A stretch of 64,000 bases of DNA from Streptomyces massasporeus (GCF_014648995.1 NZ_BMSE01000019.1:62001-126000), one strand, 5' to 3'. Counted from the stretch's first letter, positions 8,674 to 16,814 are shown. Notes: generated by a model not told the origin, from the sequence alone. Numbers and translations are program-made.

Positions 8674-9309
8674 GTGACCCGACCGCCGACCGCCGCGCAG
8701 CGGCGTGTCATCGACGCCGCCGACCCCGTCACCGGACGGCTCCGGGGCACGGAGTCGCAGCTCACGGCGCTGGTGAAGCGGGGTCTTGCCTTCCGTCACC
8801 CCCGGCCGCCGCATGATCACTTCCTGACGCCGGAGGGGCACCGGGTACGGCAGGGCATCACGCAGGCGCCCGAACCGGACGGGCCCGGGGAGGCACCCGC
8901 CTCGACCGGGGTGTTCGCCGCCCGCGTCGGCGGCGAGGAGGCCGCCGCGGATGCCAGTCCTGCCCGGCACCGAGAGGTGCACAGCGCCTGGCAGGGGCTG
9001 CTGGAGCTGCGCCGGATGACCAACCCGGGCGGGGACGTGGACCGGCCGTGCGGCTGGGAGCGGGCGCATCTGGTGCGGGCCGCCGCGCTGGCGCTGGAGG
9101 CGGCGGGGCACGGTCCGGCGGGGCGGGAGGGCCCGGGGTATCGCGTGCGGGAGACCCCACAGCCGGAGGCCGTCGCCGTCCACGAGCCGGACGGCGAGGC
9201 GCTGCGGGCCTGCGCGGCCACCCTGGAAGGGGCAGGCTGGCAGGTGAGCGAGCACCGCGAGCCGCGCGGCGGCACCCGGTATCTGCTGGCTTCGCCGCGC
9301 CGGGCGTGA
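8674..9309 (+). CDS. Hypothetical protein with winged-helix-like N-terminus
   Basis: 211 residues starting with GTG behind GAGGAG. Residues 1-65 (RRVIDAADPVTGRLRGTESQLTALVKRGLAF, then FLTPEGHRVR) look like a winged-helix fold seen in small Streptomyces proteins. The middle is Ala/Glu-rich and low in complexity. The C-terminal part (RACAATLEGAGWQVSEHREPRGGTRYLLASP) has an alpha/beta pattern. There is no signal peptide or membrane segment. I do not recognise a function. Confidence 0.7.
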   Translation: MTRPPTAAQRRVIDAADPVTGRLRGTESQLTALVKRGLAFRHPRPPHDHFLTPEGHRVRQGITQAPEPDGPGEAPASTGVFAARVGGEEAAADASPARHREVHSAWQGLLELRRMTNPGGDVDRPCGWERAHLVRAAALALEAAGHGPAGREGPGYRVRETPQPEAVAVHEPDGEALRACAATLEGAGWQVSEHREPRGGTRYLLASPRRA

Positions 9310-9388
9310 TGAGCATGCCAAGATCGGTGGATCGTTGCGCAGTGCACGAGAGTCCGGCGAGAGAGACCCGGCGCGAGAAGGGAAAGCC

Positions 9389-9811
9389 GTGAGCAAGCCG
9401 TTTTCCGTCCCTGTGACCGTCCGTGGATACGAGACCGACGTCCAGGGGCACCTCAACCAGGCGGTGTACCTGAACTACGCGGAGCACGCCCGCTGGTCGC
9501 TGCTCCACGCCGCCGGGATCAGCCAGTCCGCGCTCGTCGGCAGCGGCGTGGGTCCGGTCGCCCTGGAGACGACCATCCGCTACAAACGCGAGCTGCTCGC
9601 GGGCGACGAGGTCGAGGTGACCTGCGCCTTCGAGTGGGACGGCGGCAAGACGTTCCGGATCGAGCAGAGCGTCCTGAAGGCCGACGGCACGGTCGCCGCC
9701 GAGATCACGGCGCTCGGCGGCATCCTGGACCTGGAGCAGCGCAGGCTGGTCGCCGATCCCGCCGAGGTCTTCAGGAAACTGGCGGCGGACCCGGGCATGT
9801 TCGGGCTCTAG
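9389..9811 (+). CDS. Acyl-CoA thioesterase, 4HBT hotdog fold
   Basis: 140 residues from the GTG behind AAGGGA (9379-9384); a longer open frame begins at 9335 but lacks a ribosome site. The hotdog signature YETDVQGHLNQAVYLNYAEHARW contains the 4HBT-type Asp and the GHLNxAxY motif, followed by TTIRYKRELLAGDEVEVTC. The length fits a YbgC/FcbC-like single hotdog domain. It probably hydrolyses acyl-CoA in the cytoplasm; the chain length is unknown. Its stop codon overlaps that of the convergent small gene on the other strand. Confidence 0.85.
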   Translation: MSKPFSVPVTVRGYETDVQGHLNQAVYLNYAEHARWSLLHAAGISQSALVGSGVGPVALETTIRYKRELLAGDEVEVTCAFEWDGGKTFRIEQSVLKADGTVAAEITALGGILDLEQRRLVADPAEVFRKLAADPGMFGL

Positions 9812-9978
9812 GCGGCGTCGCGCCAGACCGTCATGTCCATCGTGAGGGCAGCGAGTTCCGGCAGCGCGGTCGACTTCGTCGTGAGCACGAGCAGGGCTAT
9901 GTCCCCGTGGGAGTGCTTGACGCAGAACTGAGTGCCGACCGGCGCCGCGGCCAGCGACACCTCGGTCGCGTGGTTCAT
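9808..9978 (-). CDS. Small conserved-looking hypothetical protein, 56 aa
   Basis: A 56-residue frame that starts MNHATEVSLAAAPVGTQFC, continues KHSHGDIALLVLTTKSTALP and ends TVWRDAA. The ATG at 9978 follows a G-rich GGGGGAGA. Codon usage has the strong third-position G/C bias of real genes here, and the frame fills the gap between the thioesterase and a strong hairpin. Its stop (9810-9808) overlaps the thioesterase stop in opposite orientation. It has no signal peptide or membrane helix, and the function is unknown. Confidence 0.55.
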   Translation of the reverse strand: MNHATEVSLAAAPVGTQFCVKHSHGDIALLVLTTKSTALPELAALTMDMTVWRDAA

Positions 9979-10008
9979 CGGCCCGTCTCCCCCTCGTCCC
10001 CTGCCCCC

Positions 10009-10035
10009 CCCCGGTCAACAAGGAGTTGACCGGGG
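10009..10035. terminator. Hairpin terminator after the nucleobase permease
   Basis: A perfect 11-bp stem CCCCGGTCAAC (10009-10019) with GTTGACCGGGG (10025-10035) and loop AAGGA. It lies just past the permease stop codon. Confidence 0.75.
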
Positions 10036-10061
10036 CAGAAGCCCAAGCGGAGTCCGGTGGG

Positions 10062-11450
10062 TCAGGACGCGGCCGGGGCCTTGGGGGCGTTCGTGAGCTC
10101 CTCGCCCGCCTCCATCGGGTGGGTCACGTCGTGGGCGTCGCGGCCGCCCCGGCCCAGGTGGTTGAAGACCAGATTCAGCAGGACCGCGGCCACACAGCCC
10201 GTCGAGATGCCGGAGTCCAGGACGATCCTCGCCGTCTCCGGGAAGGCGTGGTAGAACTCCGGCGCCGTGATGGGGATGATGCCGACGGCCAGCGAGACGG
10301 CCACGATCAGGACGTTGTTGTCCTTGTCCAGGGCGGCCCGGACGAGGGTCTGGATGCCGCTGGCGGCGACCGAGCCGAACAGGACCACGCCCGCCCCGCC
10401 GAGTACCGGGCGCGGTACGACGGCGATCAGCGAGGCCGCCATCGGGCACAGGCCCATCAGCACCAGGAAACCGCCGCCCGCGGCGACGACGTACCGGCTG
10501 CGGATCTTCGTCATGGCGACCAGGCCGATGTTCTGTGCGAAGGCGCTGCACATGAAGCCGTTGAAGAGGGGGCTGACCGCCGAGCCGAGGGTGTCGGCGC
10601 GCAGGCCGGCCGCGATGGTCTTCTCGTCCACCGGGCGCTCGACGATCTCGCCCAACGCCAGCATGTCGGCGGTCGATTCGGTCATCGACACCACCATCAC
10701 CACGCACATCGAGATGATCGCGGCGAGCTGGAACTGGGGAGCGCCGAAATGGAACGGCGTGGGGAAGCCGATGACGGCCGCGTCCGCGACGGGGCCGAAG
10801 TCCGTGACGCCGAACGGGATCGCGATGAGCGTGCCGATCACCAGGCCGAGCAGCACGGCGATCTGCTTGACGAAGCCCGTGGTGAAGCGGCGTAGCAGCA
10901 GCACGATCAGCAGGGTGACGGCGGCCAGTCCGAGGTTGGTGGCGGAGCCGTAGTCGTGCGCCGCCGGATCGGGGCCCTGCGCCCAGCCGAAGGCGACCGG
11001 GAGCAGCGATATGCCGATCAGGGTGATGACCGTGCCCGTGACCACGGGCGGGAAGAAGCGGATCGCCTTGCAGAAGACGGGGGCGGCCAGGAAGCCCAGG
11101 AGTCCGGCGACGATGACCGCGCCGAAGATGATGGGCAGGGCGTCGGACTTGTCCTCGGTGGAGGCGACGATCGCGGTCATCGGGGCGACACCGGCGAAGG
11201 TGACGCCGTTGACGAACGGCAGCCGGGCGCCGATCTTCCAGATGCCGAGGGTCTGCAGGAAGGTGGCGAGGCCCGCGGTGAACAGGCAGGCGCCGGTGAG
11301 GAAGGTCAGGTCGGTGGCGGTGAGGCCGATGGCCGCGCCGACGATCAGGGGCGGGGCGACGACGCCCGCGTACATGGCGGCCACGTGCTGCAGGCCGGTC
11401 GTCGCCATCTTGAGCGCGGGGAGTTTTTCGTCAACGGGGTGGTCGGCCAC
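10062..11450 (-). CDS. NCS2-family nucleobase (xanthine/uric acid) permease
   Basis: 462 residues with about 12-14 predicted membrane helices and NCS2 signatures (TTGLQHVAAMYAGVVAPPLIVGAAIGL near the start, then GARLPFVNGVTFAGVAPMTAIVAS and QNIGLVAMTKIRSRYVVAAGG). The family imports xanthine, uric acid or uracil using the proton gradient. Its position in the uricase/oxoguanine-deaminase block points to purine uptake rather than uracil. It lies downstream of the deaminase on the same strand, separated by two hairpins, so it probably has its own promoter. Confidence 0.88.
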   Translation of the reverse strand: MADHPVDEKLPALKMATTGLQHVAAMYAGVVAPPLIVGAAIGLTATDLTFLTGACLFTAGLATFLQTLGIWKIGARLPFVNGVTFAGVAPMTAIVASTEDKSDALPIIFGAVIVAGLLGFLAAPVFCKAIRFFPPVVTGTVITLIGISLLPVAFGWAQGPDPAAHDYGSATNLGLAAVTLLIVLLLRRFTTGFVKQIAVLLGLVIGTLIAIPFGVTDFGPVADAAVIGFPTPFHFGAPQFQLAAIISMCVVMVVSMTESTADMLALGEIVERPVDEKTIAAGLRADTLGSAVSPLFNGFMCSAFAQNIGLVAMTKIRSRYVVAAGGGFLVLMGLCPMAASLIAVVPRPVLGGAGVVLFGSVAASGIQTLVRAALDKDNNVLIVAVSLAVGIIPITAPEFYHAFPETARIVLDSGISTGCVAAVLLNLVFNHLGRGGRDAHDVTHPMEAGEELTNAPKAPAAS

Positions 11451-11528
11451 GGCGGCGTCCCTCCGGTCGGTTACACGGCCGCGCCGATGCGGCCGTGGGT
11501 GTCAGGGAGGTGGTGCGGGTGGGCTGGG

Positions 11529-11573
11529 GGTACCTCCCTGCTCGAGCGAAGCCGAGAGCTTGGGGGAGGGACC
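11529..11573. repeat. REP-like imperfect inverted repeat
   Basis: GGTACCTCCC (11529-11538) pairs with GGGAGGGACC (11564-11573) at nine of ten positions around a core that includes GCTCGAGCGAAGCCGAGAGC. From memory this core recurs in intergenic regions of many Streptomyces genomes; here it lies between the deaminase and permease genes. Confidence 0.5.
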
Positions 11574-11600
11574 GGACATGCGGCGGACGGTGGTGGCCGT

Positions 11601-11634
11601 TCCGGGGTGCGCGCGTCCACGCGCGCACCCCGGA
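11601..11634. terminator. Very strong hairpin downstream of the deaminase gene
   Basis: Bases 11601-11616 pair perfectly with 11619-11634 (16 bp) around a 2-base gap. The arm core is CCGGGGTGCGCGCGT. It lies 79 bases past the deaminase stop codon. Confidence 0.65.
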
Positions 11635-11712
11635 GACGACCGCCGTGGTCCCCGCTCGGGTCCACGGCCACCGGCCGGGAGCCGTCCCTCCCGGCCGGAG
11701 TCATCCGGGTGT

Positions 11713-13092
11713 TCAGGCCTCGGCGGCGATCTTCGCCAGGCGCTGGGCCTCGTCCCGCGTGGCGCGGGCGATGGCGTCCTCGTCGGCCGTGAGCAGCCGC
11801 CCGTCCTCGACGATCTGCCGGCCGTTCACGAAGGACGCGGTGACCGGGGCGGCCGCGCCGAAGACCAGGGCGGTCACCGGGTCGGCGATGGAGGCGTGGG
11901 CGAGGGTGTCCAGCTTCCAGAGCACGAGGTCGGCGAGCTTGCCGGGCTCCAGGGAGCCGGTCTCCGCGGCCCGGCCGAGGACCTGGGCGCCGCCGTACGT
12001 GCCGAGGCGCAGGGCCTGACGGGCGTTCAGGGCGGCTTCCCGGTGGGCGCCGAGGCGGTTGATGAGGAGGGCGTTGCGCAGCTCGGTGTGGAGTTCGCCG
12101 GACTCGTTGGAGGCGGTGCCGTCGACGCCGAGGCCGACGGGGACACCGGCCGCGAGCATGTCGGGGACGCGGGCGATCCCGGCGGCGAGGCGGGCGTTGG
12201 AGGACGGGCAGTGCGCGACGCCGGTGCGGGACCGGGCGAAGGCGGCGATGTCGGAGTCGTTCATGTGGACGCAGTGCGCCATCCACACGTCCTCGCCGAG
12301 CCAGCCGGTGGACTCGAAGTAGTCGGTCGGGCCCATGCCGAACAGTTCGTGGCAGAACTTCTCCTCCTCCACGGTCTCCGAGCCGTGGGTGTGCAGCCGG
12401 ACGCCGAGGCGGCGGGCCAACTGGGCGCCGTCGCGCAGCAGTTCGGTGGAGACGGAGAAGGGAGAGCAGGGCGCGACGGCGATCTGGGTCATGGCGTCGA
12501 AGGAGGAGTCGTGGTGCTGCCGGACGGTCTCCTCCGTCGCGGCCAGCGCCCCGTCCAGGGTCTCGACGGCGAAGTCCGGGGGCAGGCCGCCGTCCTTCTC
12601 GCTGCGGTCCATGGAGCCGCGGGCGAGGGTGAAGCGGACGCCCGTGTCGCGGGCGGCGCCGATGATCGCGCCGGAGAGGTCGCCGGAGCCCTGCGGGAAG
12701 ACGTAGTGGTGGTCCATGGCGGTGGTGACGCCGCCGCGGGCCATCATCGCGAGCGAGCCCTGGGCCGCCGCGCGGACCATCGGCTCGTCGATGCGCGCCC
12801 AGACCGGGTAGAGCGCGACGAGCCAGTTGAAGAGGTTGTGGTCCGTGGCCAGGCCCCGGGTGATCCACTGGTAGAAGTGGTGGTGGGTGTTGATCAGGCC
12901 GGGGGTCACGAGGTGGCCGGAGGCGTCGATGCGGCGTGCGACGTTCTCCAGGCCGTCGGGGGCCCTGCCCGCGCCGAGCGACTCGATGCGGTTGCCGGCG
13001 AGGACGACGTGCCCTGAGGCGTACTCGGTGTCGTGTCCGTCGACGGTCGCGATCGCACAGTTCTCGATGACGATGCGCCGGTCTGCTGCCAT
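11713..13092 (-). CDS. 8-oxoguanine deaminase / guanine deaminase-type amidohydrolase
   Basis: 459 residues from the ATG at 13092 behind AAAGGA; an upstream GTG would add 11 unsupported residues. Metal-dependent amidohydrolase motifs are in order: LINTHHHFYQWITRG (HxH), LHTHGSETVEEE, AHCVHMND and GLGVDGTASNE (metal Asp). The overall pattern and the neighbouring uricase genes fit 8-oxoguanine deaminase, which makes uric acid from 8-oxoguanine; guanine or another aminated purine is an alternative substrate. The product would feed uricase, encoded just upstream on the same strand. Confidence 0.85.
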   Translation of the reverse strand: MAADRRIVIENCAIATVDGHDTEYASGHVVLAGNRIESLGAGRAPDGLENVARRIDASGHLVTPGLINTHHHFYQWITRGLATDHNLFNWLVALYPVWARIDEPMVRAAAQGSLAMMARGGVTTAMDHHYVFPQGSGDLSGAIIGAARDTGVRFTLARGSMDRSEKDGGLPPDFAVETLDGALAATEETVRQHHDSSFDAMTQIAVAPCSPFSVSTELLRDGAQLARRLGVRLHTHGSETVEEEKFCHELFGMGPTDYFESTGWLGEDVWMAHCVHMNDSDIAAFARSRTGVAHCPSSNARLAAGIARVPDMLAAGVPVGLGVDGTASNESGELHTELRNALLINRLGAHREAALNARQALRLGTYGGAQVLGRAAETGSLEPGKLADLVLWKLDTLAHASIADPVTALVFGAAAPVTASFVNGRQIVEDGRLLTADEDAIARATRDEAQRLAKIAAEA

Positions 13093-13150
13093 GGTTCGTC
13101 CTTTGCGCTGTGGTGGAGAGGGCACGGCAGGACCCCGGAAGTTTTGAGTG

Positions 13151-13182
13151 CCGTGGCCGGGAGAAGGGTTCCCCGGCCACGG
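13151..13182. terminator. Hairpin terminator of the uricase operon
   Basis: A perfect 11-bp stem CCGTGGCCGGG (13151-13161) with CCCGGCCACGG (13172-13182) and a 10-base loop, 19 bases past the uricase stop. Confidence 0.75.
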
Positions 13183-13200
13183 GTGCCGAATGAGGGAACC

Positions 13201-14124
13201 TCAGAGGTTGGTGAGGTCCACGGGGATCTTCGCCTCGCAGCCGTCCCTGAGGACCGTCGCCTCGATCAGGCCGTAGGGGCGGTCGGCGGCGAAGTAGACC
13301 TCATTGTCGTTCTTCAGCCCGAACGGCTCCAGGTCCACCAGGAAGTGGTGCTTGTTCGGGAGGGAGAAGCGGACCTCGTCGATCTCGCTGCGGTTGTTGA
13401 TGATCCGCGAACCCATTTGGTACAGGGTCTGCTGGAGCGAGAGCGAGTAGGTCTCGGCGAAGGCCTGGAGCATGTGCTTCTTCACCTGCTCGTAGGACTT
13501 CTCCCAGTTGGGCATGCGCTGCTCGTCGTCGGTCCAGTTGAACCGCCAGCGGCCGGAGACCTCGGTGGCCAGGATGCGGTCGTAGGCCTCCTTCAGGGTC
13601 GTGTACTTGTCCTTGACGTAGCCCCAGAACTCGGAGTTGGTCGAGTTCATCACGACGAGGTCCTTCAGCCCGGAGACGACCTCCCAGCGCTCACCGTCGT
13701 AGGTGATCTGGGTGAGCCGTGTCTCCTGGCCCTTGCGGACGAAGGAGTGCTTGACCTCGTCGGCGCCGATGAACTGCGAGTTGGCGTCGGAGGCGTCGAT
13801 CCGCTCCCAGGCGTACTCCTCGATGCGGATCCGGGCCGTCTTGATCGGCTCCTGCGAGGTCACGAAGTGCCGGGCGAGGTGGATGCCGAACTGCTCGGCG
13901 GACTCGATGCCGTGCTCCTTGGCGAACGCGTACACCGTGTTCTTGGTGGTATCGGTCGGCAGGACGTGGGCGTTCGAGCCGGAGTAGTGGACCTCGTCCA
14001 TGTCGCCGGAGAGCGCGACCGAGACGTTGAGGTCCTTGATGTGGTGGGTGGCGCCGTCCCGCGTGATCTTTACGACTCGGTTCTCGGCCTTGCCGTACTG
14101 GTTCTGTCCCAGGATCGTGGGCAT
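13201..14124 (-). CDS. pucL: Urate oxidase (factor-independent urate hydroxylase)
   Basis: 307 residues, the normal length. Uricase signatures include MPTILGQNQYGKAENRVVK, HVLPTDTTKNTVYAFAKEHG and EQFGIHLARHFVTSQEP in the N-terminal T-fold unit and DEVRFSLPNKHHFLVDL near the end. The cofactor-free enzyme oxidises uric acid to 5-hydroxyisourate and releases H2O2. It is the last gene of an OHCU decarboxylase - HIU hydrolase - uricase operon, six bases after uraH, and a hairpin follows. The H2O2 it makes gives a reason for the nearby catalase, which shares an operator with this operon. Confidence 0.95.
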   Translation of the reverse strand: MPTILGQNQYGKAENRVVKITRDGATHHIKDLNVSVALSGDMDEVHYSGSNAHVLPTDTTKNTVYAFAKEHGIESAEQFGIHLARHFVTSQEPIKTARIRIEEYAWERIDASDANSQFIGADEVKHSFVRKGQETRLTQITYDGERWEVVSGLKDLVVMNSTNSEFWGYVKDKYTTLKEAYDRILATEVSGRWRFNWTDDEQRMPNWEKSYEQVKKHMLQAFAETYSLSLQQTLYQMGSRIINNRSEIDEVRFSLPNKHHFLVDLEPFGLKNDNEVYFAADRPYGLIEATVLRDGCEAKIPVDLTNL

Positions 14125-14130
14125 CTCTAG

Positions 14131-14529
14131 CTAGCTCCCTCGGTATACGGAGTAGCCGAACGGGTTGAGCAGCAGCGGTACGTGGTAGTGCTCACCGGGC
14201 TCTACGGCGAAGGTGATCGCTACCTCTGGAAAGAACGCACCGCTGTCCCGATTCGCGGGGGCGTCCTGCTGCGCATCGGCTTGCTGGTTCGCAGATTTCT
14301 CGAAGTACGGCTCGACGGCGAAGTCGAGCCGTACGTGGGTGGTGCCCTCCGGCAGCGCCGGGAGGTCCTTGCACCGGCCGTCCGCGTCGGTGGCGGAGCC
14401 GCCGAGCGCCTGCCAGTCCGCCGTGCGCCCGGAGCGGGCGGAGAGCTGGACGGCGACGCCGCCGGCGGGGCGGCCGACGCTGGTGTCCAGGATGTGCGTG
14501 GACACGGATGCGGTGGTGCTGGTGCTCAT
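14131..14529 (-). CDS. uraH: 5-hydroxyisourate hydrolase
   Basis: 132 residues of the transthyretin-related family. The N-terminal active-site strand is VSTHILDTSVGRPA with His12, and the protein ends in the family tetrapeptide YRGS. An insert rich in Asn/Gln/Ala (ANQQADAQQDAPANRDSGA) follows the YFEKS segment, somewhat longer than usual. The enzyme converts 5-hydroxyisourate, the uricase product, to OHCU. It lies between the OHCU decarboxylase and uricase genes with 15- and 6-base gaps, so the three are one transcript. Confidence 0.94.
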   Translation of the reverse strand: MSTSTTASVSTHILDTSVGRPAGGVAVQLSARSGRTADWQALGGSATDADGRCKDLPALPEGTTHVRLDFAVEPYFEKSANQQADAQQDAPANRDSGAFFPEVAITFAVEPGEHYHVPLLLNPFGYSVYRGS

Positions 14530-14544
14530 GGTCGGGCGTCCTCT

Positions 14545-15054
14545 TCAGTCGTCTTCGACGAGGCCGGCGAGCCGGATACGGTTGATCTTCCCCAGTTCGG
14601 TGCGGACGATCTCCCGCTCCCGCTCCGGTGTGTTGCCGATCCGCTCCCTGACCGCGTCGCGCATCTGCTCGCCGGTCCGGCCGGTGGCGCAGATCAGGAA
14701 GACATGGCCGAACCTCTCCTGGTAGGCGAGGTTCAGCTCCAGCATCTCCGCCTTGAGTGCGTCGGAGGCGCCGGCCATGCCGCGCTGCTCCCGGGCCGAG
14801 GTGGGGTCACCGGGCTTGGGGCGGCCGATGGGCGGGTGGCCGGCCATCGCCTCGTCGAGGTCCGCCGCCGTCAGCTCCGCCATGGCGGCGTCGCTCGCGG
14901 CGTACAGGTCCTCGGCGGTGGCGTAGGGGCGGGTGGCCAGCAGGCGTTTCGCCCACGCCATGGAGGCGCACGCCTCGTGGAGCGCGGCGTGGGCCGCGTG
15001 CTCCTCGAGGGTGTTGAACCGGGCCAGGCCCGGCGGCGTGGAAGTGGAAGTCAC
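14545..15054 (-). CDS. uraD: 2-oxo-4-hydroxy-4-carboxy-5-ureidoimidazoline (OHCU) decarboxylase
   Basis: 169 residues from the GTG at 15054 behind GGAGG; the longer open frame to 15129 runs into the promoter and operator. The motifs HPPIGRPKPGDPTSAREQRGM and YQERFGHVFLICATGRTGEQM are characteristic. The enzyme decarboxylates OHCU to S-allantoin, the third step of urate breakdown. It is first in the uraD-uraH-uricase operon. Its promoter (TTGACG, 18 bases, TTAGCT) has an inverted repeat over the -35 box that is also found at katA. Confidence 0.93.
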   Translation of the reverse strand: MTSTSTPPGLARFNTLEEHAAHAALHEACASMAWAKRLLATRPYATAEDLYAASDAAMAELTAADLDEAMAGHPPIGRPKPGDPTSAREQRGMAGASDALKAEMLELNLAYQERFGHVFLICATGRTGEQMRDAVRERIGNTPEREREIVRTELGKINRIRLAGLVEDD

Positions 15055-15104
15055 GGGAGCCTCCGTGGCCGGATTCGGCCTTCGTGCTGAACGGGCGTGC
15101 CGAT

Positions 15105-15134
15105 AGCTAACGCCCTTCCGCGACAGCACGTCAA
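15105..15134 (-). promoter_or_regulatory. Promoter of the uraD-uraH-uricase operon
   Basis: Reading leftward, -35 TTGACG (15134-15129), an 18-base spacer and TTAGCT (15110-15105). The -35 box overlaps an inverted repeat shared with katA. Confidence 0.65.
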
Positions 15135-15145
15135 CAGTTTGTTGA
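15131..15145. promoter_or_regulatory. Operator shared with katA (uricase-operon copy)
   Basis: A perfect inverted repeat TCAACA-GTT-TGTTGA. On the operon strand it is part of TTCAACAAACTGTTGACG (15146-15129), an 18-mer found unchanged before katA. It overlaps the -35 box, so repression is the natural reading. Confidence 0.75.
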
Positions 15146-15186
15146 AAATTCGGTGGCGCGAAACCGGACCGTGCGGCGCGGTGCGG

Positions 15187-15555
15187 TCAGGCCCCCTTCT
15201 CGCGGTTGAGGTAGTTGTAGACGGTGAAGCGGCTGACGCCGAGGGCGCTCGCCACGGTCTCCACCCCGTGTCGTACGGAGAAGGCGCCCCGCGCCTCGAG
15301 TATCCGTACGACCTCCTGCTTGGCCCTGCGATCCAGATCGGCCAGCGGCATGCCCTTGCGGCGCTCCATGGCGGCCAGGATGTGATCGAGGGAGTCGGCG
15401 AGCTGGGGCAGCCGTACGGCGACGGCGTCCCTGCCCTCCCAGGCCAGGACGACGTCGTCGGGGCCGGCCTCGTCGGGCGGGATCATCTCGCCGCCCATGG
15501 CGTCGACCAGGGGCTTGACGGCCGCGATGAACGGCTCGTCCCCCGCGCCGCTCAC
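15187..15555 (-). CDS. YheO/DauR-like HTH transcriptional regulator
   Basis: 122 residues. The N-terminal part (FIAAVKPLVDAMGGEMIPPDE, then DDVVLAWEGRDAV) is a shortened PAS-like sensor. The C-terminal HTH (DRRAKQEVVRILEARGAFSVRHG, then VETVASALGVSRFTVYNYLNRE) matches the DauR/YheO type. Its start overlaps the stop of the upstream small gene (ATGA), so they are coupled. The only regulator in the purine block, it is a candidate to bind the inverted repeat 42 bases downstream of its stop and at katA; an IclR-type AllR encoded elsewhere may control the glyoxylate genes. Confidence 0.82.
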   Translation of the reverse strand: MSGAGDEPFIAAVKPLVDAMGGEMIPPDEAGPDDVVLAWEGRDAVAVRLPQLADSLDHILAAMERRKGMPLADLDRRAKQEVVRILEARGAFSVRHGVETVASALGVSRFTVYNYLNREKGA

Positions 15556-15803
15556 GCCTCGCCCTCCTCGACCACGTTGACCTGGAGCGAGACCCGGGTG
15601 GCACCGGCCTCCAGGGCCTTGCGGAGCAGGGCGTCCACGGCGGTGAGCACCGCGTCGGCACCGCCCTCGGCGGTGTTGCCGAACGGGCCCACGTCCACGG
15701 CGTCCAGCTCGGCGGCCTCCACGACCTCGCGGGCCACCACCGCGTGCGCGGGCGCCTCGTCCAGGTCGAACGGCTCGGTCGTGAACTCCACTCTCAGTCG
15801 CAC
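15552..15803 (-). CDS. MTH1187/YkoF-like thiamine-binding family protein (DUF77)
   Basis: 83 residues with the family pattern MRLRVEFTTEPFDLDE, VGPFGNTAEGGADAVLTAVDALLRKALEAGATRVSLQVNV. DUF77 proteins are small ferredoxin-like folds, some of which bind thiamine or related heterocycles, so this one may sense a metabolite for the coupled HTH regulator. It starts with GTG. TAGGTT lies exactly six bases upstream, which suggests a leaderless transcript for this two-gene unit. The ligand is not known. Confidence 0.72.
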   Translation of the reverse strand: MRLRVEFTTEPFDLDEAPAHAVVAREVVEAAELDAVDVGPFGNTAEGGADAVLTAVDALLRKALEAGATRVSLQVNVVEEGEA

Positions 15804-15809
15804 GCGCTC

Positions 15810-15815
15810 AACCTA
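15810..15815 (-). promoter_or_regulatory. Leaderless -10 (TAGGTT) of the DUF77-HTH unit
   Basis: TAGGTT on the minus strand is followed by six bases (GAGCGC) and then the GTG start at 15803. Confidence 0.5.
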
Positions 15816-15846
15816 ACGCGCGGGACGGACTTTCCGGCAGCCCCTC

Positions 15847-15876
15847 TTGACAGCCCTCCCACCCCGCAGGCAATCT
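15847..15876 (+). promoter_or_regulatory. Promoter of hyi-glxR
   Basis: TTGACA (15847-15852), an 18-base spacer and CAATCT (15871-15876). A palindromic operator follows about 20 bases downstream of the -10 box. Confidence 0.6.
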
Positions 15877-15895
15877 TCCGTTAAGCAGAAACATG

Positions 15896-15912
15896 ATTCC
15901 ACAATACGGAAT
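15896..15912. promoter_or_regulatory. Candidate AllR/IclR-type operator before hyi
   Basis: ATTCC-ACAATAC-GGAAT. Its 15-base core TTCCACAATACGGAA differs at one base from the site before gcl. AllR, an IclR-family repressor of allantoin genes in Streptomyces coelicolor, is the likely binder; that assignment is inference. Confidence 0.65.
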
Positions 15913-15966
15913 AACAGGCTGCTGAAGGCAAGCACCACCGAAGACAAGGAAGGGAGCGCCGCCCCG

Positions 15967-16788
15967 ATGGGATTCGCAGACCAGCGCTTCAACGTCAACC
16001 TGTCGATCCTCTTCACGGAGCTCCCCCTCCTGGAGCGCCCCGCGGCCGCCGCCGCGGCGGGCTTCAGCGCGGTCGAGCTGTGGTGGCCCTGGGTCGACTC
16101 GCCGGTCCCCGAGCAGTCCGAGCTGGACGCCCTCAAGCGCGCGATCGAGGAGGCCGGCGTCCAGCTCACCGGCCTGAACTTCTACGCCGGACAGCTCCCG
16201 GGCCCGGACCGCGGCGCCTTGTCGATCCCCGGTGAGGAGTCGGAGCGGTTCCGCGCCAACATCGACGTGGCCGCCGACTTCGCCGCCTCCCTGGGCTGCA
16301 CGGCGCTCAACGCGCTGTACGGCAACCGCGTCGAGGGCGTGGACCCGGCCGAGCAGGACGCGCTCGCCCTGGAGAACCTGGCCCTCGCGGCCCGGGCCGC
16401 CGACCGGATCGGCGCGATCCTGCTGATCGAGGCGCTGAACCGGCCCGAGTCCCCGCAGTACCCGCTGGTGTCGGCCCCGGCGGCCGTGACCGTCGTCGAC
16501 CGGGTCAACGAGGCGACGGGGCTGGGCAACGCCCGCTTCCTCATGGACCTCTACCACCTGTCCATGAACGGCGAGGACCTCCCCGCGGTGATCGAGCGCT
16601 TCGCCTCGATGACCGGGCACGTGCAGATCGCCGACAACCCGGGCCGCGGTGCGCCGGGGACCGGCTCGCTGCCCCTCGAAGACCTCCTCGACCAGCTGAA
16701 GAAGGCGGGCTACGACGGCTGGGTCGGCCTCGAGTACAAGCCGGGCGACCGCCCGAGCGCCGAGGCCTTCGACTGGCTGGCCCGCTGA
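15967..16788 (+). CDS. hyi: Hydroxypyruvate isomerase (TIM-barrel)
   Basis: 273 residues from the ATG preceded by GGGAG (15952-15956). The sugar-phosphate isomerase TIM-barrel signatures include FNVNLSILFTELPLLERPAAAAAAGFSAVELWWPW, then LIEALNRPESPQYPLV, FLMDLYHLSMNGEDLPAVI and GHVQIADNPGRGAPGTG. The enzyme interconverts hydroxypyruvate and tartronate semialdehyde. It forms an operon with glxR 26 bases downstream and belongs with gcl, encoded 4 kb away, in converting glyoxylate from allantoin to glycerate. An AllR-like operator lies in its leader. Confidence 0.92.
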   Translation: MGFADQRFNVNLSILFTELPLLERPAAAAAAGFSAVELWWPWVDSPVPEQSELDALKRAIEEAGVQLTGLNFYAGQLPGPDRGALSIPGEESERFRANIDVAADFAASLGCTALNALYGNRVEGVDPAEQDALALENLALAARAADRIGAILLIEALNRPESPQYPLVSAPAAVTVVDRVNEATGLGNARFLMDLYHLSMNGEDLPAVIERFASMTGHVQIADNPGRGAPGTGSLPLEDLLDQLKKAGYDGWVGLEYKPGDRPSAEAFDWLAR

Positions 16789-16814
16789 CCCCCGTACCGA
16801 AAGGCACCCCCATC

